Assembly: GCF_036327415.1 (NCBI RefSeq)
Contig: NZ_CP123961.1
Span: 558,001-622,000 of the forward strand
Direction: 5' to 3'
DNA: 64,000 nucleotides
Source of the DNA: Bartonella grahamii subsp. shimonis
GTDB taxonomy: Bacteria; Pseudomonadota; Alphaproteobacteria; Rhizobiales; Rhizobiaceae
Below, in pieces: positions 20,595 through 29,813 of the stretch. The notes beneath the pieces were generated by a model. It saw nothing but the letters and a program-made list of their open reading frames with translations. It was not told the DNA's origin and searched no databases. The first letter of the stretch is position 1. Each line of letters starts with the position of its first letter. Made by a program: the position numbers and the translations under genes.

Positions 20595-22259
20595 ATGGGA
20601 GATAGCTTTTCGATTCGAAATGAAAGGGCTTTTGAAGCCACATTAAAGGCTTTAAGAAACCATGCCGCAAAGGATGGGGTCTATGATATTCGTCGGCATT
20701 TTGTAGAAGATGAACAGCGGTTTTCCCATTTTTCCCTCAGACTTGATGATTTTCTTTTTGATTTTTCAAAATGTGGTGTGACATTTAAAACATTGCAACT
20801 TCTAGATGAGTTAGCTGTCGCAGCAGATGTGTTAGGCTGGCGTGATGCAATGTTTTCTGGTAAGGCGATTAATACAACTGAAAAACGCTCAGTTCTTCAT
20901 ATTGCATTACGTTTACCTGCTGATGAAATTTTCATGTTAGATGGTCATAATCTTATTCGTGATATTCAAGACGTTCTTGAAGATATGGAAAGATTTTCTG
21001 AAAAGGTGCGGGATGGTAGCTATAAGGGAAACAGTGGTGAGAGAATAAGTGATATTGTCAATATTGGTATTGGTGGTTCTGATCTTGGCCCTGCAATGGT
21101 CACATATGCTTTAAAACCTTATCATGATGGTCCACAGTGTCATTTTGTTTCTAACGCTGACAGTGCCCATATTTCTGATACTCTCTCTATTTTGAATCCA
21201 GCCACAACGCTTTTTATCATTGCTTCTAAAACCTTTACAACGGCTGAAACAATGGTAAATGCTCAAGTTGCACGTCAGTGGATTTGTTCACATTTAGGAG
21301 AAGAAGCCGTTTGTAGGCATTTTGTTGCCGTTTCAAGTGCGCTTGATAAAGTGGCAGAATTTGGCATAGATTCCACAAGAGTTTTTAAATTTTGGAATTG
21401 GGTTGGAGGACGTTATTCAATTTGGTCAGCTATTGGACTTGTTGTTATGTTTGCAATAGGTTGTGGAAATTTTCGCCAATTTCTCAATGGTGCTTTGCAA
21501 ATGGACCAGCATTTTAAAACTATGCCTTTACATAAAAATATTCCTATTCGTTTTGCTCTTTTAGGATTCTGGCATCGTGTTATTTGTGGTTATTCATCAC
21601 GTTCTATTATTCCTTATGCACAGCGTTTAATACATTTTCCAGCTTATTTACAACAGCTTGATATGGAATCAAATGGTAAGCAAGTTTCGCTGGATGGAAA
21701 ACCATTAAGTTTTTCAAGTGGTCCGATTGTTTGGGGGGATTCAGGAACAAATAGTCAACATGCTTTTTTTCAGCTTCTGCATCAAGGAACAGATATTATT
21801 CCTGTAGAATTTATTTTATTTACAAAAGGGCATGAGAAAAATTTACATTCTATGTATGAGATGTTGCTAGCAAACGGTTTAGCACAATCAAAAGCCTTGA
21901 TGAAGGGGCGTAGTATTGAAGATGCACGGCATATCTTGATAAAAAATGGAGTTGATGAGGCTGAAGCAGATCATTTAGCACTTCATAAAAGTTTTAAAGG
22001 AAACCGTCCCAGCATTACGCTGGTTCAAGATTTATTAACACCTTTTGCACTTGGTCGTCTTATTGCGCTTTATGAACATCGTATTTTTGTTGAAGGGATT
22101 TTAATGAATATTAATTCATTTGATCAATGGGGCGTTGAACTTGGTAAAGAGTTAGCAAACGAGTTACTACCAATTCTTCGTGGAGAAAGTAAAGCGGATA
22201 ATCGCGATAGTTCAACATTAGGGTTGCTAGCACATATTCAAGCAAGACGTGCAAAATAA
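20595..22259 (+). CDS. pgi: Glucose-6-phosphate isomerase
   Basis: The 554-aa enzyme interconverts glucose 6-phosphate and fructose 6-phosphate. The family signatures NIGIGGSDLGPAMV, FKFWNWVGGRYSIWSAIGL and GDSGTNSQHAFFQLLHQGT are intact. An AGGA ribosome site lies about 10 nt before the ATG. A MITE-like element begins one base after its stop. Confidence 0.97.
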   Translation: MGDSFSIRNERAFEATLKALRNHAAKDGVYDIRRHFVEDEQRFSHFSLRLDDFLFDFSKCGVTFKTLQLLDELAVAADVLGWRDAMFSGKAINTTEKRSVLHIALRLPADEIFMLDGHNLIRDIQDVLEDMERFSEKVRDGSYKGNSGERISDIVNIGIGGSDLGPAMVTYALKPYHDGPQCHFVSNADSAHISDTLSILNPATTLFIIASKTFTTAETMVNAQVARQWICSHLGEEAVCRHFVAVSSALDKVAEFGIDSTRVFKFWNWVGGRYSIWSAIGLVVMFAIGCGNFRQFLNGALQMDQHFKTMPLHKNIPIRFALLGFWHRVICGYSSRSIIPYAQRLIHFPAYLQQLDMESNGKQVSLDGKPLSFSSGPIVWGDSGTNSQHAFFQLLHQGTDIIPVEFILFTKGHEKNLHSMYEMLLANGLAQSKALMKGRSIEDARHILIKNGVDEAEADHLALHKSFKGNRPSITLVQDLLTPFALGRLIALYEHRIFVEGILMNINSFDQWGVELGKELANELLPILRGESKADNRDSSTLGLLAHIQARRAK

Positions 22260-22260
22260 A

Positions 22261-22508
22261 TATAGCTTGTCAGTAGGTTTTGTACTAACTAAGCAAAAGT
22301 AGAATGAAAGAGAAATATGAGATAATTCTTCAATTTTACTATGCATTCTTTTATTATCTGAACTAGATTTATGTAACAGAAAATCAAAAAAGTGCAAAAA
22401 ATGTAAAAATGAGAATTTATTCGCAAAAACGATAACGATAAAGAGCTTTGAATGGGTTTAAGGACCTTTTGAAAATGGATTGGTACAAAACCTACTGACA
22501 AGCTATAC
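22261..22508. mobile_element. 248-bp MITE-like element with 27-bp terminal inverted repeats
   Basis: The left end (22261-22287) and the right end (22482-22508) are inverted copies over about 27 bp with one or two mismatches, starting TATAGCTTGTCAGTAGG. The interior has no gene. The outermost TA may be a TA target duplication, as for mariner/IS630-type elements, but this is a guess. The hairpin may also serve as the pgi transcript end. I saw no second copy in the window. Confidence 0.65.
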
Positions 22509-22579
22509 TAAGAAAAATATACAGAATCCATCGGCAAGTTACGATTAAAGACACTTTAATAATATCGCTTTATAAATTT

Positions 22580-22669
22580 TGGCGGAGAGAGAGGGATTTG
22601 AACCCTCGATAGAGTTACCCCTATGCCGCATTTCGAGTGCGGTGCTTTCAACCACTCAGCCATCTCTCC
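22580..22669 (-). tRNA. tRNA-Ser (anticodon CGA)
   Basis: The minus strand gives a 90-nt class II tRNA: acceptor GGAGAGA/TCTCTCC, anticodon loop CTCGAAA (CGA, reads UCG), a long variable arm, T-loop GTTCAAATC, discriminator G and encoded CCA. Confidence 0.95.
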
Positions 22670-22842
22670 ATAATAAAGTGAAACAAAAATTAGCACTATT
22701 TGAGTGTATAAGGGGTAGATAACCTTCAATTGTTTTTGGTACAACCTTTTTTTCTTTTTTATGGGACTTTATTGACAGAGAATAGAAATTCCTTCATATA
22801 TACAGAATATGAGCGTGGGGAAATCTGCGCATATTTGTGTTG

Positions 22843-22862
22843 AAGAAGGTTTTATCCTTCTT
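22843..22862 (+). promoter_or_regulatory. Hairpin in the rplU leader
   Basis: AAGAAGG and CCTTCTT form a 7-bp stem with a 6-nt loop about 90 nt upstream of rplU. It may be an upstream terminator or a leader structure; no known L21 leader class is claimed. The rest of 22670-22954 holds the rplU promoter region. Confidence 0.35.
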
Positions 22863-22954
22863 TAAAATCTATTACGACTGATAAAAAGCAGCCTATTTTC
22901 CCTTATTTCAAGGCAGAAATTAAATAAGAGCTGGAGTGAACGGAAGGATAAAAA

Positions 22955-23434
22955 ATGTTCGCAGTCATTAAAACTGGTGGTAAGCAATACCGCATTGTTG
23001 CTAATCAAGTGGTTAAAGTTGAAAAAGTTAGTGGAAATGCGGGTGATGTTGTTGAATTCAATGACATATTGATGGTTGGGCAAGAAGGTAATGCGGTTAT
23101 TGGTACCCCTGTCGTTGCTGATGCATTAGTGACAGCTGAGATTATAGAACAGGCACGTGGGCGCAAGGTTATCGCATTTAAGAAGCGCCGTCGTCAAAAT
23201 TCTAAACGCACACGTGGTCATCGTCAAGAATTTACGAAGCTGCGTGTTTTAGAAATTTTAATGGGTGGTTCAAAACCTAAAAAAGCAGCTGCGAAACCGA
23301 TAAAAGAAGAAGCAACTGCACCAAAAGAAACAAAAGCTGCTGCTTCTGCTGAGAAGGCGGCTAAAAAAACAGCTGAAAAAAAGACTGCGTTGCAGAAGAA
23401 AGCGTCTGTAGCATCAAAGAGTAAGAAAGATTAA
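22955..23434 (+). CDS. rplU: 50S ribosomal protein L21
   Basis: Residues 1-103 are a normal L21 ([14 protein letters not shown] start, [26 protein letters not shown]-binding region). The remaining ~55 residues form an Ala/Lys-rich, unstructured tail; extended tails of this kind occur in Rhizobiales L21. It binds 23S rRNA near L20. rpmA follows after 12 nt, the conserved rplU-rpmA pair. Confidence 0.97.
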   Translation: MFAVIKTGGKQYRIVANQVVKVEKVSGNAGDVVEFNDILMVGQEGNAVIGTPVVADALVTAEIIEQARGRKVIAFKKRRRQNSKRTRGHRQEFTKLRVLEILMGGSKPKKAAAKPIKEEATAPKETKAAASAEKAAKKTAEKKTALQKKASVASKSKKD

Positions 23435-23446
23435 AGGAGAGCGTCT

Positions 23447-23716
23447 ATGGCACATAAAAAAGCTGGTGGTTCCTCGCGTAATGGTCGCGATTCAGAATCG
23501 AAACGTCTAGGCGTTAAAAAATTTGGTGGTGAAACCGTTATTGCCGGAAATATTATTATTCGCCAGCGTGGTACACGTTGGCATCCTGGCAACAATGTCG
23601 GCATTGGAAAAGACCATACGCTTTTTGCATTATCAAATGGAAAGGTTTCTTTTCAACGCAAAGCGGGTAATCGTTCCTATGTTTCAGTCATTCCTATGGT
23701 AGAGGCAGCAGAGTAA
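23447..23716 (+). CDS. rpmA: 50S ribosomal protein L27
   Basis: The 89-aa protein has the standard N-terminus [16 protein letters not shown] that reaches toward the peptidyl-transferase centre, and the block [25 protein letters not shown] split across its core. A ribosome site (AAGGAGAG) precedes it. It ends the rplU-rpmA operon. Confidence 0.97.
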   Translation: MAHKKAGGSSRNGRDSESKRLGVKKFGGETVIAGNIIIRQRGTRWHPGNNVGIGKDHTLFALSNGKVSFQRKAGNRSYVSVIPMVEAAE

Positions 23717-23778
23717 TCTATAACACTCTCTAGAAATCAACAGGATTTCATTGAGTTGTAGTTGTTTTTATAAGTATT

Positions 23779-23815
23779 AAAAGGGAAAGATAGAATCTGA
23801 TCTTTCCCTTTTTGC
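23779..23815 (+). terminator. Rho-independent terminator of rplU-rpmA
   Basis: A perfect 13-bp stem (AAAAGGGAAAGAT with ATCTTTCCCTTTT) and an 8-nt loop end in a T-run, 62 nt after the rpmA stop. Confidence 0.9.
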
Positions 23816-25081
23816 GTTGATACTATAATAAATGTAGAAGATATACAAAAAAGGTAGAATTGGGGAAATGGCTTTTCTCAATGAAGGAAGAAGTTTGTGC
23901 GGTGCTACATTAGTATTGAGTACTGAACGTATTGATATTATGATAGAATTTGTTGATAGATTTCTGTATAATAATAGTGAGAAGAGACTTTCTTTTTATA
24001 CATGAAAAAGTGTCGAGTAATTTCTTTATAAGAGAAGCAGTTTGTTTTCAGGAAATTATGAGAAATTTAATGAAAGCATTATTTATGTAATCATTTTGAT
24101 AAAGATAGATCTTTTTATCAGCATTGTGGTATTGATGAGTTGTCATACCGTTTTTAGGTGGTGGTGTGGATAGGTGAGGCTATTCATTTAAAAGGACATA
24201 GGGTCGGGATAAAAAATCCATAAGATGGCAGTTAAAATTACTTTGAAAGTGGCTTGCATTAAGGAATTTTAGGTAAATCAAGAGTGAAATTATATTTTTA
24301 AGGAGGGCGGTATTTAAAGATATAAAAATAACCAACGTGCAATCAGCGCCCTTCAAGAATATTTTTTCTAATTTCACTATTATTGTACATTGCTGAAAAT
24401 CATAAGAGCTAGGATTAAGGCAATAATTGCTTTTCATTTTTTACTTTATTTATCTTAGATGTTCATACTTTGTAAATGTGCGACAGAGAGCATTATGTGT
24501 TTGCGATATTGATTGAAGTAAAGGAGTAGCTTAAAATATATAAATGTTATATTAAATTATATATTGAGGGGTTGGTATCATAGGATGAGCTGCACGAAAT
24601 TTTAAAAATGATACGTTGCATAGAGCAACTTGTAATTATGGAATGAATTTATAAAGGGGATAATAGGTTAAATAAACTTTGAGGAATCAGTTAAAATATT
24701 AGCTGAAGTTACAGATAATTGGGAAGGATGCTTTCTTGTAGGGAGAATAATGAAAAGTTATGTTGAATAACTTGGGATAATGAGAGCGTTTTTAAAACAT
24801 AGTTTTTCAGGTGATTGGTGCTGTAAAAATCAGGGTTTTGTCTTTGTAAAGTAAAAGAGTAAGAGGCAGACTTGCGTGTGATGGTTTTAAGCACCTCTTT
24901 AGATGGTAATATCCAATTGTATTATCGGTTATATTGAGGTATTTAAGCACCTCACTTAGCTATATTCCGTAAAATATAAAGAGAGCTGTGGTGGTATTTA
25001 TAGCTTGTATTTTTGGAAATACAGCTTTGAAGAGGAATTTATCAGAGATATTTGTGTTCAAATGTGAGGCAATTTGAATTT
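23816..25081. other. Non-coding gap of about 1.26 kb
   Basis: No supported gene on either strand. Frames at 24180-24437 and 24709-24894 (minus) lack ribosome sites and look accidental. Probably decayed DNA plus the promoter of the phosphotransferase gene. Confidence 0.45.
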
Positions 25082-27613
25082 ATGACGAGATGTGAGAAAG
25101 CAGAAGCAATGAATGTAGATTTTACCGAGGGTGAAATCTTGTCTATAAGATCTGTACAACTTGCAGCTGCGTTTGATCATAAAAATGATGCAATTTATGC
25201 TGCTGCTGAATTGCTTGTGCAGGTTGGTGCAGTTGATAAGTGTTATCTGGCAAGCATGCTCGCACGTGAAGAAACGACCAATACTTGGCTTGGAAATGGT
25301 ATAGCCATTCCTCATGGTATGGTTGAAAACCGTGATTTAATTATCAAGGACGCTGTTGCTGTTATACAGGTTCCTGCTGGTGTTGAGTGGCAGGATGGTA
25401 AGAAAGCGCATTTGATTATTGCCATTGCAGCGTGTCCAGATCGTTATAGAGAAATTTGTAAAAAATTGACGTCTCTTTTATTTGATAAAAAACAGCTTGA
25501 AGTACTTGCAACGACTATGGACAAACAGCAAATTGTTACAACTTTGTTTGATCAAGATATGAAGATAGAAAAAACTTTTATTGGTGATCTTTCGGTGTGT
25601 CAGGAATGGACTTTAGATTATCCAAGTGGTCTTCATGCACGACCAGCTTCTCTTTGGGTTGATTTTGCAAAAAAGGCTCAAAATTCTATCAGGGTTCGCC
25701 ATGGTCAATATACCGTTGAAATGAAAAATTTGGTTGGTTTATTGCAATTAGGAGCAAAAAACGGTGATGTTCTAATTTTTTCTACAGATGCTGCAGAAGG
25801 AGCAAAACTTCTCAATGATGCCATTGCTATTGCAAAAAAAGTGAGTATTAGTGAAAAATGCTTGATGAGAGCAATGGAATCTCAAACAAAGGCTTTTCAT
25901 GGTTGGTATCCACGTTCTATGCAAAAAGGCATTTCTGGTGTTGGGACAAGTTCAGGATTAGCATTTGGTAAGATTTTTGTTTTAAGAGAAAATGATATTT
26001 CCATAATAGACCAACCAATTGATTTTGCAGCTGGTGCAGCATGTCTTGAAAATGCTCTTACAAGAACAAAACATAAAATGGCATCTGTGATTTCTGATAT
26101 TACAGTGCGTATGGGAGCAGATTCTGCCGCGATTTTTTCTGCGCAAATGGTTTTGCTTGAAGATGAAAATTTAATAGCTCAAGCTTGTCGTTTTATAGCA
26201 GAAGGTCATGGTGTCGCTTGGTCTTGGGATAGAGCGGTTCGTCAATTTTCAGATATGTTTTTTAAGGTAGATAATCCTTTGTTAGCAGCACGTGCTGTTA
26301 ATTTAGTTGATGTTGGTCGACGTGTTTTAGCTGAAATAAATCCATCTTATAGATCGTTCTTTTTAAATGATATTCCACATGGTGTAATTCTGGTTACAAA
26401 TGACCTTTCTCCTTCTGATGTAGCACAACTTGATTGTACAAGGGTAAAAGGATTAGCAACAGCATGGGGAGGTCCATTATCTCATACAGCTATTTTGGCG
26501 CGTACTCTTGGTATTCCAATGATTGTTGCAGCAGGTGATGATATTTTAGCGATCCAGTCTGATATTCAGGCTATTATTGATGGTGATAACGGGTTTATTT
26601 ACCTTGATCCTGCGCTTGAAGACGTTGAAGATGCTCAAAAGCATATTGATACTGTTGCGCAAAAACGTGTCAGTGAAATAAATGTGTGTAGATTACCAGC
26701 GCAAACGACAGATGGTCAAAGAATTCGTATCATGGCTAATGTCAACTACGCAAATCAGATTCCTATTGCGCTTGATTTGGGGGCTGAAGGTGTTGGACTC
26801 ATGCGTACGGAATTTTTGTTTTTAGAGAATCCACATATTCCGGATGAAGAGCTACAATTTAATATATATCGGGCGATGATTACAGCTGTAGGAGATAAGC
26901 CATTAATTATTCGAGCGCTCGATATTGGTGGGGATAAACAGGTTACGCATTTACATTTATCTAAAGAGGACAATCCTTTTTTAGGTGTTCGAGGAACGCG
27001 GCTTTTGTTACGTCGACGTGATCTTTTGGTGCCTCAATTACGTGCTTTGTATCGAGCGGCAAAAGAGGGCGGAGATCTATGGATTGTGTTCCCGATGGTA
27101 ATGTCTGTTTCAGAGATTGTCACTATAAAAAAGATTGCAGAAGAAATCCGCAATGATATTGATGCACCAAAATTAAAACTTGGTATTATGATCGAAGTTC
27201 CAGCAGCCGCCATTATGGCAGATGTGTTGAGCGCCCATGTTGATTTTTTCTCAATTGGAACCAATGACCTAACGCAGTATACAATGGCTGTTGATCGGCA
27301 AAATCCGTACCTTGTGTCTGAAGCTGATAGCCTTGATCCAGCAGTTTTGCGTATGATTTATCAGACTATTCAGGGAGCTGCACAACATAAGTGTTGGGTT
27401 AGTGTATGTGGTGGTATGGCTGGAGATCCTTTTGGTGCAATGATTTTGACTGGGTTGGGAATTAATGAGCTTTCTATGATATCTTGCGATATTTCTCCAG
27501 TAAAGGCGTGTTTACAGACTCATAGTTTTGAAGATATGAAAATTTTAGCACAAAAAGCATTACAATGTGAAACTGCACGAGCTGTACGCGCTCTAAGCAA
27601 GGATATAAGGTGA
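25082..27613 (+). CDS. PTS multiphosphoryl transfer protein (EIIA-HPr-EI fusion)
   Basis: The start is set at the ATG at 25082; a TTG at 25052 and an ATG at 25109 are alternatives. The 843-aa protein joins three phosphotransferase modules: a fructose-type EIIA at residues ~10-150 (His78 in GIAIPHGM), HPr at ~175-260 (His185 in GLHARPAS), and Enzyme I at ~285-830 (His468 in GGPLSHTAILAR, with PEP-binding blocks GLMRTEFLF, IVFPMVMS and the SVCGGMAGDP cysteine). It would carry phosphate from PEP to a sugar permease. The order matches FruB-type multiphosphoryl transfer proteins. HPr has Asn in place of the regulatory serine region (MKNLVG). No EIIBC gene, fructose kinase or regulator adjoins it. 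Confidence 0.9.
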   Translation: MTRCEKAEAMNVDFTEGEILSIRSVQLAAAFDHKNDAIYAAAELLVQVGAVDKCYLASMLAREETTNTWLGNGIAIPHGMVENRDLIIKDAVAVIQVPAGVEWQDGKKAHLIIAIAACPDRYREICKKLTSLLFDKKQLEVLATTMDKQQIVTTLFDQDMKIEKTFIGDLSVCQEWTLDYPSGLHARPASLWVDFAKKAQNSIRVRHGQYTVEMKNLVGLLQLGAKNGDVLIFSTDAAEGAKLLNDAIAIAKKVSISEKCLMRAMESQTKAFHGWYPRSMQKGISGVGTSSGLAFGKIFVLRENDISIIDQPIDFAAGAACLENALTRTKHKMASVISDITVRMGADSAAIFSAQMVLLEDENLIAQACRFIAEGHGVAWSWDRAVRQFSDMFFKVDNPLLAARAVNLVDVGRRVLAEINPSYRSFFLNDIPHGVILVTNDLSPSDVAQLDCTRVKGLATAWGGPLSHTAILARTLGIPMIVAAGDDILAIQSDIQAIIDGDNGFIYLDPALEDVEDAQKHIDTVAQKRVSEINVCRLPAQTTDGQRIRIMANVNYANQIPIALDLGAEGVGLMRTEFLFLENPHIPDEELQFNIYRAMITAVGDKPLIIRALDIGGDKQVTHLHLSKEDNPFLGVRGTRLLLRRRDLLVPQLRALYRAAKEGGDLWIVFPMVMSVSEIVTIKKIAEEIRNDIDAPKLKLGIMIEVPAAAIMADVLSAHVDFFSIGTNDLTQYTMAVDRQNPYLVSEADSLDPAVLRMIYQTIQGAAQHKCWVSVCGGMAGDPFGAMILTGLGINELSMISCDISPVKACLQTHSFEDMKILAQKALQCETARAVRALSKDIR

Positions 27614-27884
27614 TAAAGAACCTTAAGGGAACGATCTAGCTCATTTTGCAGAGTAATCAGATCTTTAGTACTGTAAAACATTATCCTTTAGGACGATTAT
27701 AGGCGCATATTAATTTATAATAATAATTTATCGTTTTACATAATGAAAACCCTGAATATCCTAAGGTTTTCTCGTTTTAAATTTCTCTATAGTGAATTAA
27801 TAAAATTATTTTTTTATACGTTACAAGGAGGAGCAATCTGTGGATAAAAACACTTTAAGCAAGAATAAAAGCCTTTTATGCATT
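27614..27884. other. Gap with an upstream element of an integrase remnant
   Basis: Bases 27706-27775 are an inverted copy (imperfect, about 70 bp) of 28620-28690; both share ATATTAATTTATAATAATAA. The element precedes two convergent integrase remnants and was probably their promoter region. Confidence 0.55.
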
Positions 27885-28300
27885 CTCTTAAATAGCAAGG
27901 GATGTTGCAACATTAGGGGATAAATAGCGTGATGGTACTTGGCTTATACTTTTTATTTAAGGAAAGATGAAGCTATCCAATAGATTTTATACTATTCATA
28001 GACACCGTATGAAATAGATGTGACAAGCTTTAAGAGATGTTTTTTAAAACAAACGTGTAGATGAGAAAGAAAATAGTATTCTTAGAGTATTCTGTTTTGT
28101 TATGAGAACATATCCCACTTAAAGAATGCAATAATCAAAACTATGAAGTAATACGTAATATCTTTTAAATAATAGAGATTACTTTAGATATTTTGAAAAC
28201 GGTAAAGCTGAATTTAAAAGTATATGGTCAAAATGAAAACAGGTTTGCATCTTTATGATTTTGTATTTGATCAACATTGAGACTATTTTTTCATTTCAGA
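27885..28300 (+). pseudogene. Decayed integrase, plus-strand copy
   Basis: The strand reads VATLGDK near 27904, then degraded equivalents of the GRRREMGLG and LRDV pieces near 28000-28050, and FENGKAEFK near 28205, followed by a stretch homologous in DNA to the integrase remnant at 5767-5985. Stops and frameshifts are frequent. The catalytic domain is absent. Confidence 0.55.
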
Positions 28301-28429
28301 AAATAAGATATATTCATACATATTAAATTAAAAATGCAAAGGTCTTTTTTGTCTGAATTTTATTTTCTTTAGTATCAACTAAATATAAAAGTGTGAAATT
28401 GAATAAAAGATTTAGAGTAGGGCTTATTC

Positions 28430-28510
28430 TGTAATCCTATGAAGGAGAAAATTGACACCATCACACTATTTTACAGCCCTCAATGTTGCAAAAATTCATG
28501 CTATTTAAGA
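28430..28510 (-). pseudogene. Integrase N-terminal remnant, minus-strand copy
   Basis: The minus strand reads ATLRAVK, a stop, then CDGVNFLLHR, matching the TLGAGK-Y-x-DGxGLLL start of the family. Its upstream element is at 28620-28690. It converges on the plus-strand copy. Confidence 0.5.
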
Positions 28511-28690
28511 AAATGCATAAGAGGCACTTATCCTCTCTCAAAATGTTCTTTCCCCACACACCATCCCCGCTTATGGCGTATAAGCAAGTGATTTTAATTA
28601 ATTCAATATGAAAGGAGTTATGATGAGAAAAATTTACAATATTCGAAGGTTTTTATGATGTATAAACGATAATTTATTATTATAAATTAA

Positions 28691-29240
28691 TATCTTGCAT
28701 ATTATCTAAAACATAAAAGTGATTAGCAGGTAGATCTCATTTCAAGAGAGAGTTGTTTGTAATCAAAGTTATAGTGATTAAGTATTTTCATCCTTGGAGG
28801 TAAGAAGGAGATTGAAAATGATTTTTATTGAAATGAAATTTATTATTTGGATAAACAATTTTAATATTAGGGATATAAGAAGTTTATATCGTTATTATCC
28901 TATTTATTATTAGGGTAATCAATAGTGTTAAGCGAGAGATATTTAATTATTTGGTTGTGTAAAACCATGGACTGTATGCCAATTTTAAGAGAAGTATTTT
29001 TTTGTGAAGCAAAAAGTACGTAAATGAGCATGAAAGTTTATAACTGGTGACAATCTTTTTATTTCCATTATTGTATTATACAAATCTATCCACGGAAAAG
29101 TTTTTTCTTAAAAAGAAAGGATGTGCTTGTTATTCAACAGATATAAGCTCTTACTTTCATAAATGAGTTTGTTTTTTGAATTTTGAATGTATAATTTAAG
29201 CTTGCACGTTATTTCTTTCTGGGTATAGTGCGAGACTTCT
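28691..29240. other. Non-coding gap before tRNA-Ser
   Basis: 550 AT-rich bases; nothing convincing seen. Confidence 0.45.
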
Positions 29241-29330
29241 GGAGAGGTGGCCGAGTGGTTGAAGGCGCACGCCTGGAACGCGTGTATATGGGAAACCATA
29301 TCGAGGGTTCGAATCCCTCTCTCTCCGCCA
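29241..29330 (+). tRNA. tRNA-Ser (anticodon GGA)
   Basis: A 90-nt class II tRNA: acceptor GGAGAGG/CTCTCTCC region, anticodon loop CTGGAAC (GGA, reads UCC/UCU), long variable arm, T-loop GTTCGAATC and encoded CCA. It borders the accessory island, and tRNA-Ser genes are common integration sites. Confidence 0.95.
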
Positions 29331-29492
29331 TTAATTTAAAACGAACTTTCATATGCTTGATATAAAATAGCTTAAAAAGCTCAGTATTTTCAGGATTTTT
29401 TGCTGTTTGCGATTGACCAGTTCGCGTTAGTCTATGCCTGTCATTATATATACCTAGAAATTGCAGTTGGATTTCCATGAGTTTTATAATTT

Positions 29493-29813
29493 CTAAGCTT
29501 CTCTCCTTTCGATCTTTAGATAACCTGATCTAGCATAAACGATCTCTTCAAATATCGTTGAAGGATCTTTACCACTATAACCAACTTCGGATAAAGTCTT
29601 GGAATCAATGGTTACCATAGTTTTATTTGCAATTTCGTTGATTAAACGGACTAAGTATGTTTTCCCAACGCCAGAAGCACCTGATATTAACAGACATCTA
29701 GGTTTTTTCCATGAAATATGCTCATTTAAAATTAATGTGATGAGTATTTGTACAAACTTTTTATCTATACCATAATCAAAAAAAGATTGACGTAGTAATT
29801 GAATATCATTCAT
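29493..29813 (-). CDS. ClpX-like AAA+ ATPase, truncated
   Basis: The start at 29813 overlaps the MFS stop by four bases (ATGA), so it is the last gene of the peptide operon. The 106-aa product has a Walker A loop GASGVGKT at about residues 45-52 and then DSKTLSEVGYSGKDPSTIFEEIV, which follows ClpX (TLTEAGYVGEDVENI). The ClpX zinc domain is absent, and everything after the first 90 residues of the AAA module is missing, including Walker B. The last ~15 residues look unrelated. It is probably a deletion product at the island edge; it could not hydrolyse ATP as it stands. In an intact relative it might unfold or deliver the peptide or its enzyme. Confidence 0.7.
   Translation of the reverse strand: MNDIQLLRQSFFDYGIDKKFVQILITLILNEHISWKKPRCLLISGASGVGKTYLVRLINEIANKTMVTIDSKTLSEVGYSGKDPSTIFEEIVYARSGYLKIERREA

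Noticed and set aside
29209..29478. 89-aa minus-strand frame across tRNA-Ser(GGA)
   Set aside because: Most of it is the complement of the tRNA; the rest has no recognisable content. The 22556-22744 frame over tRNA-Ser(CGA) is rejected for the same reason.
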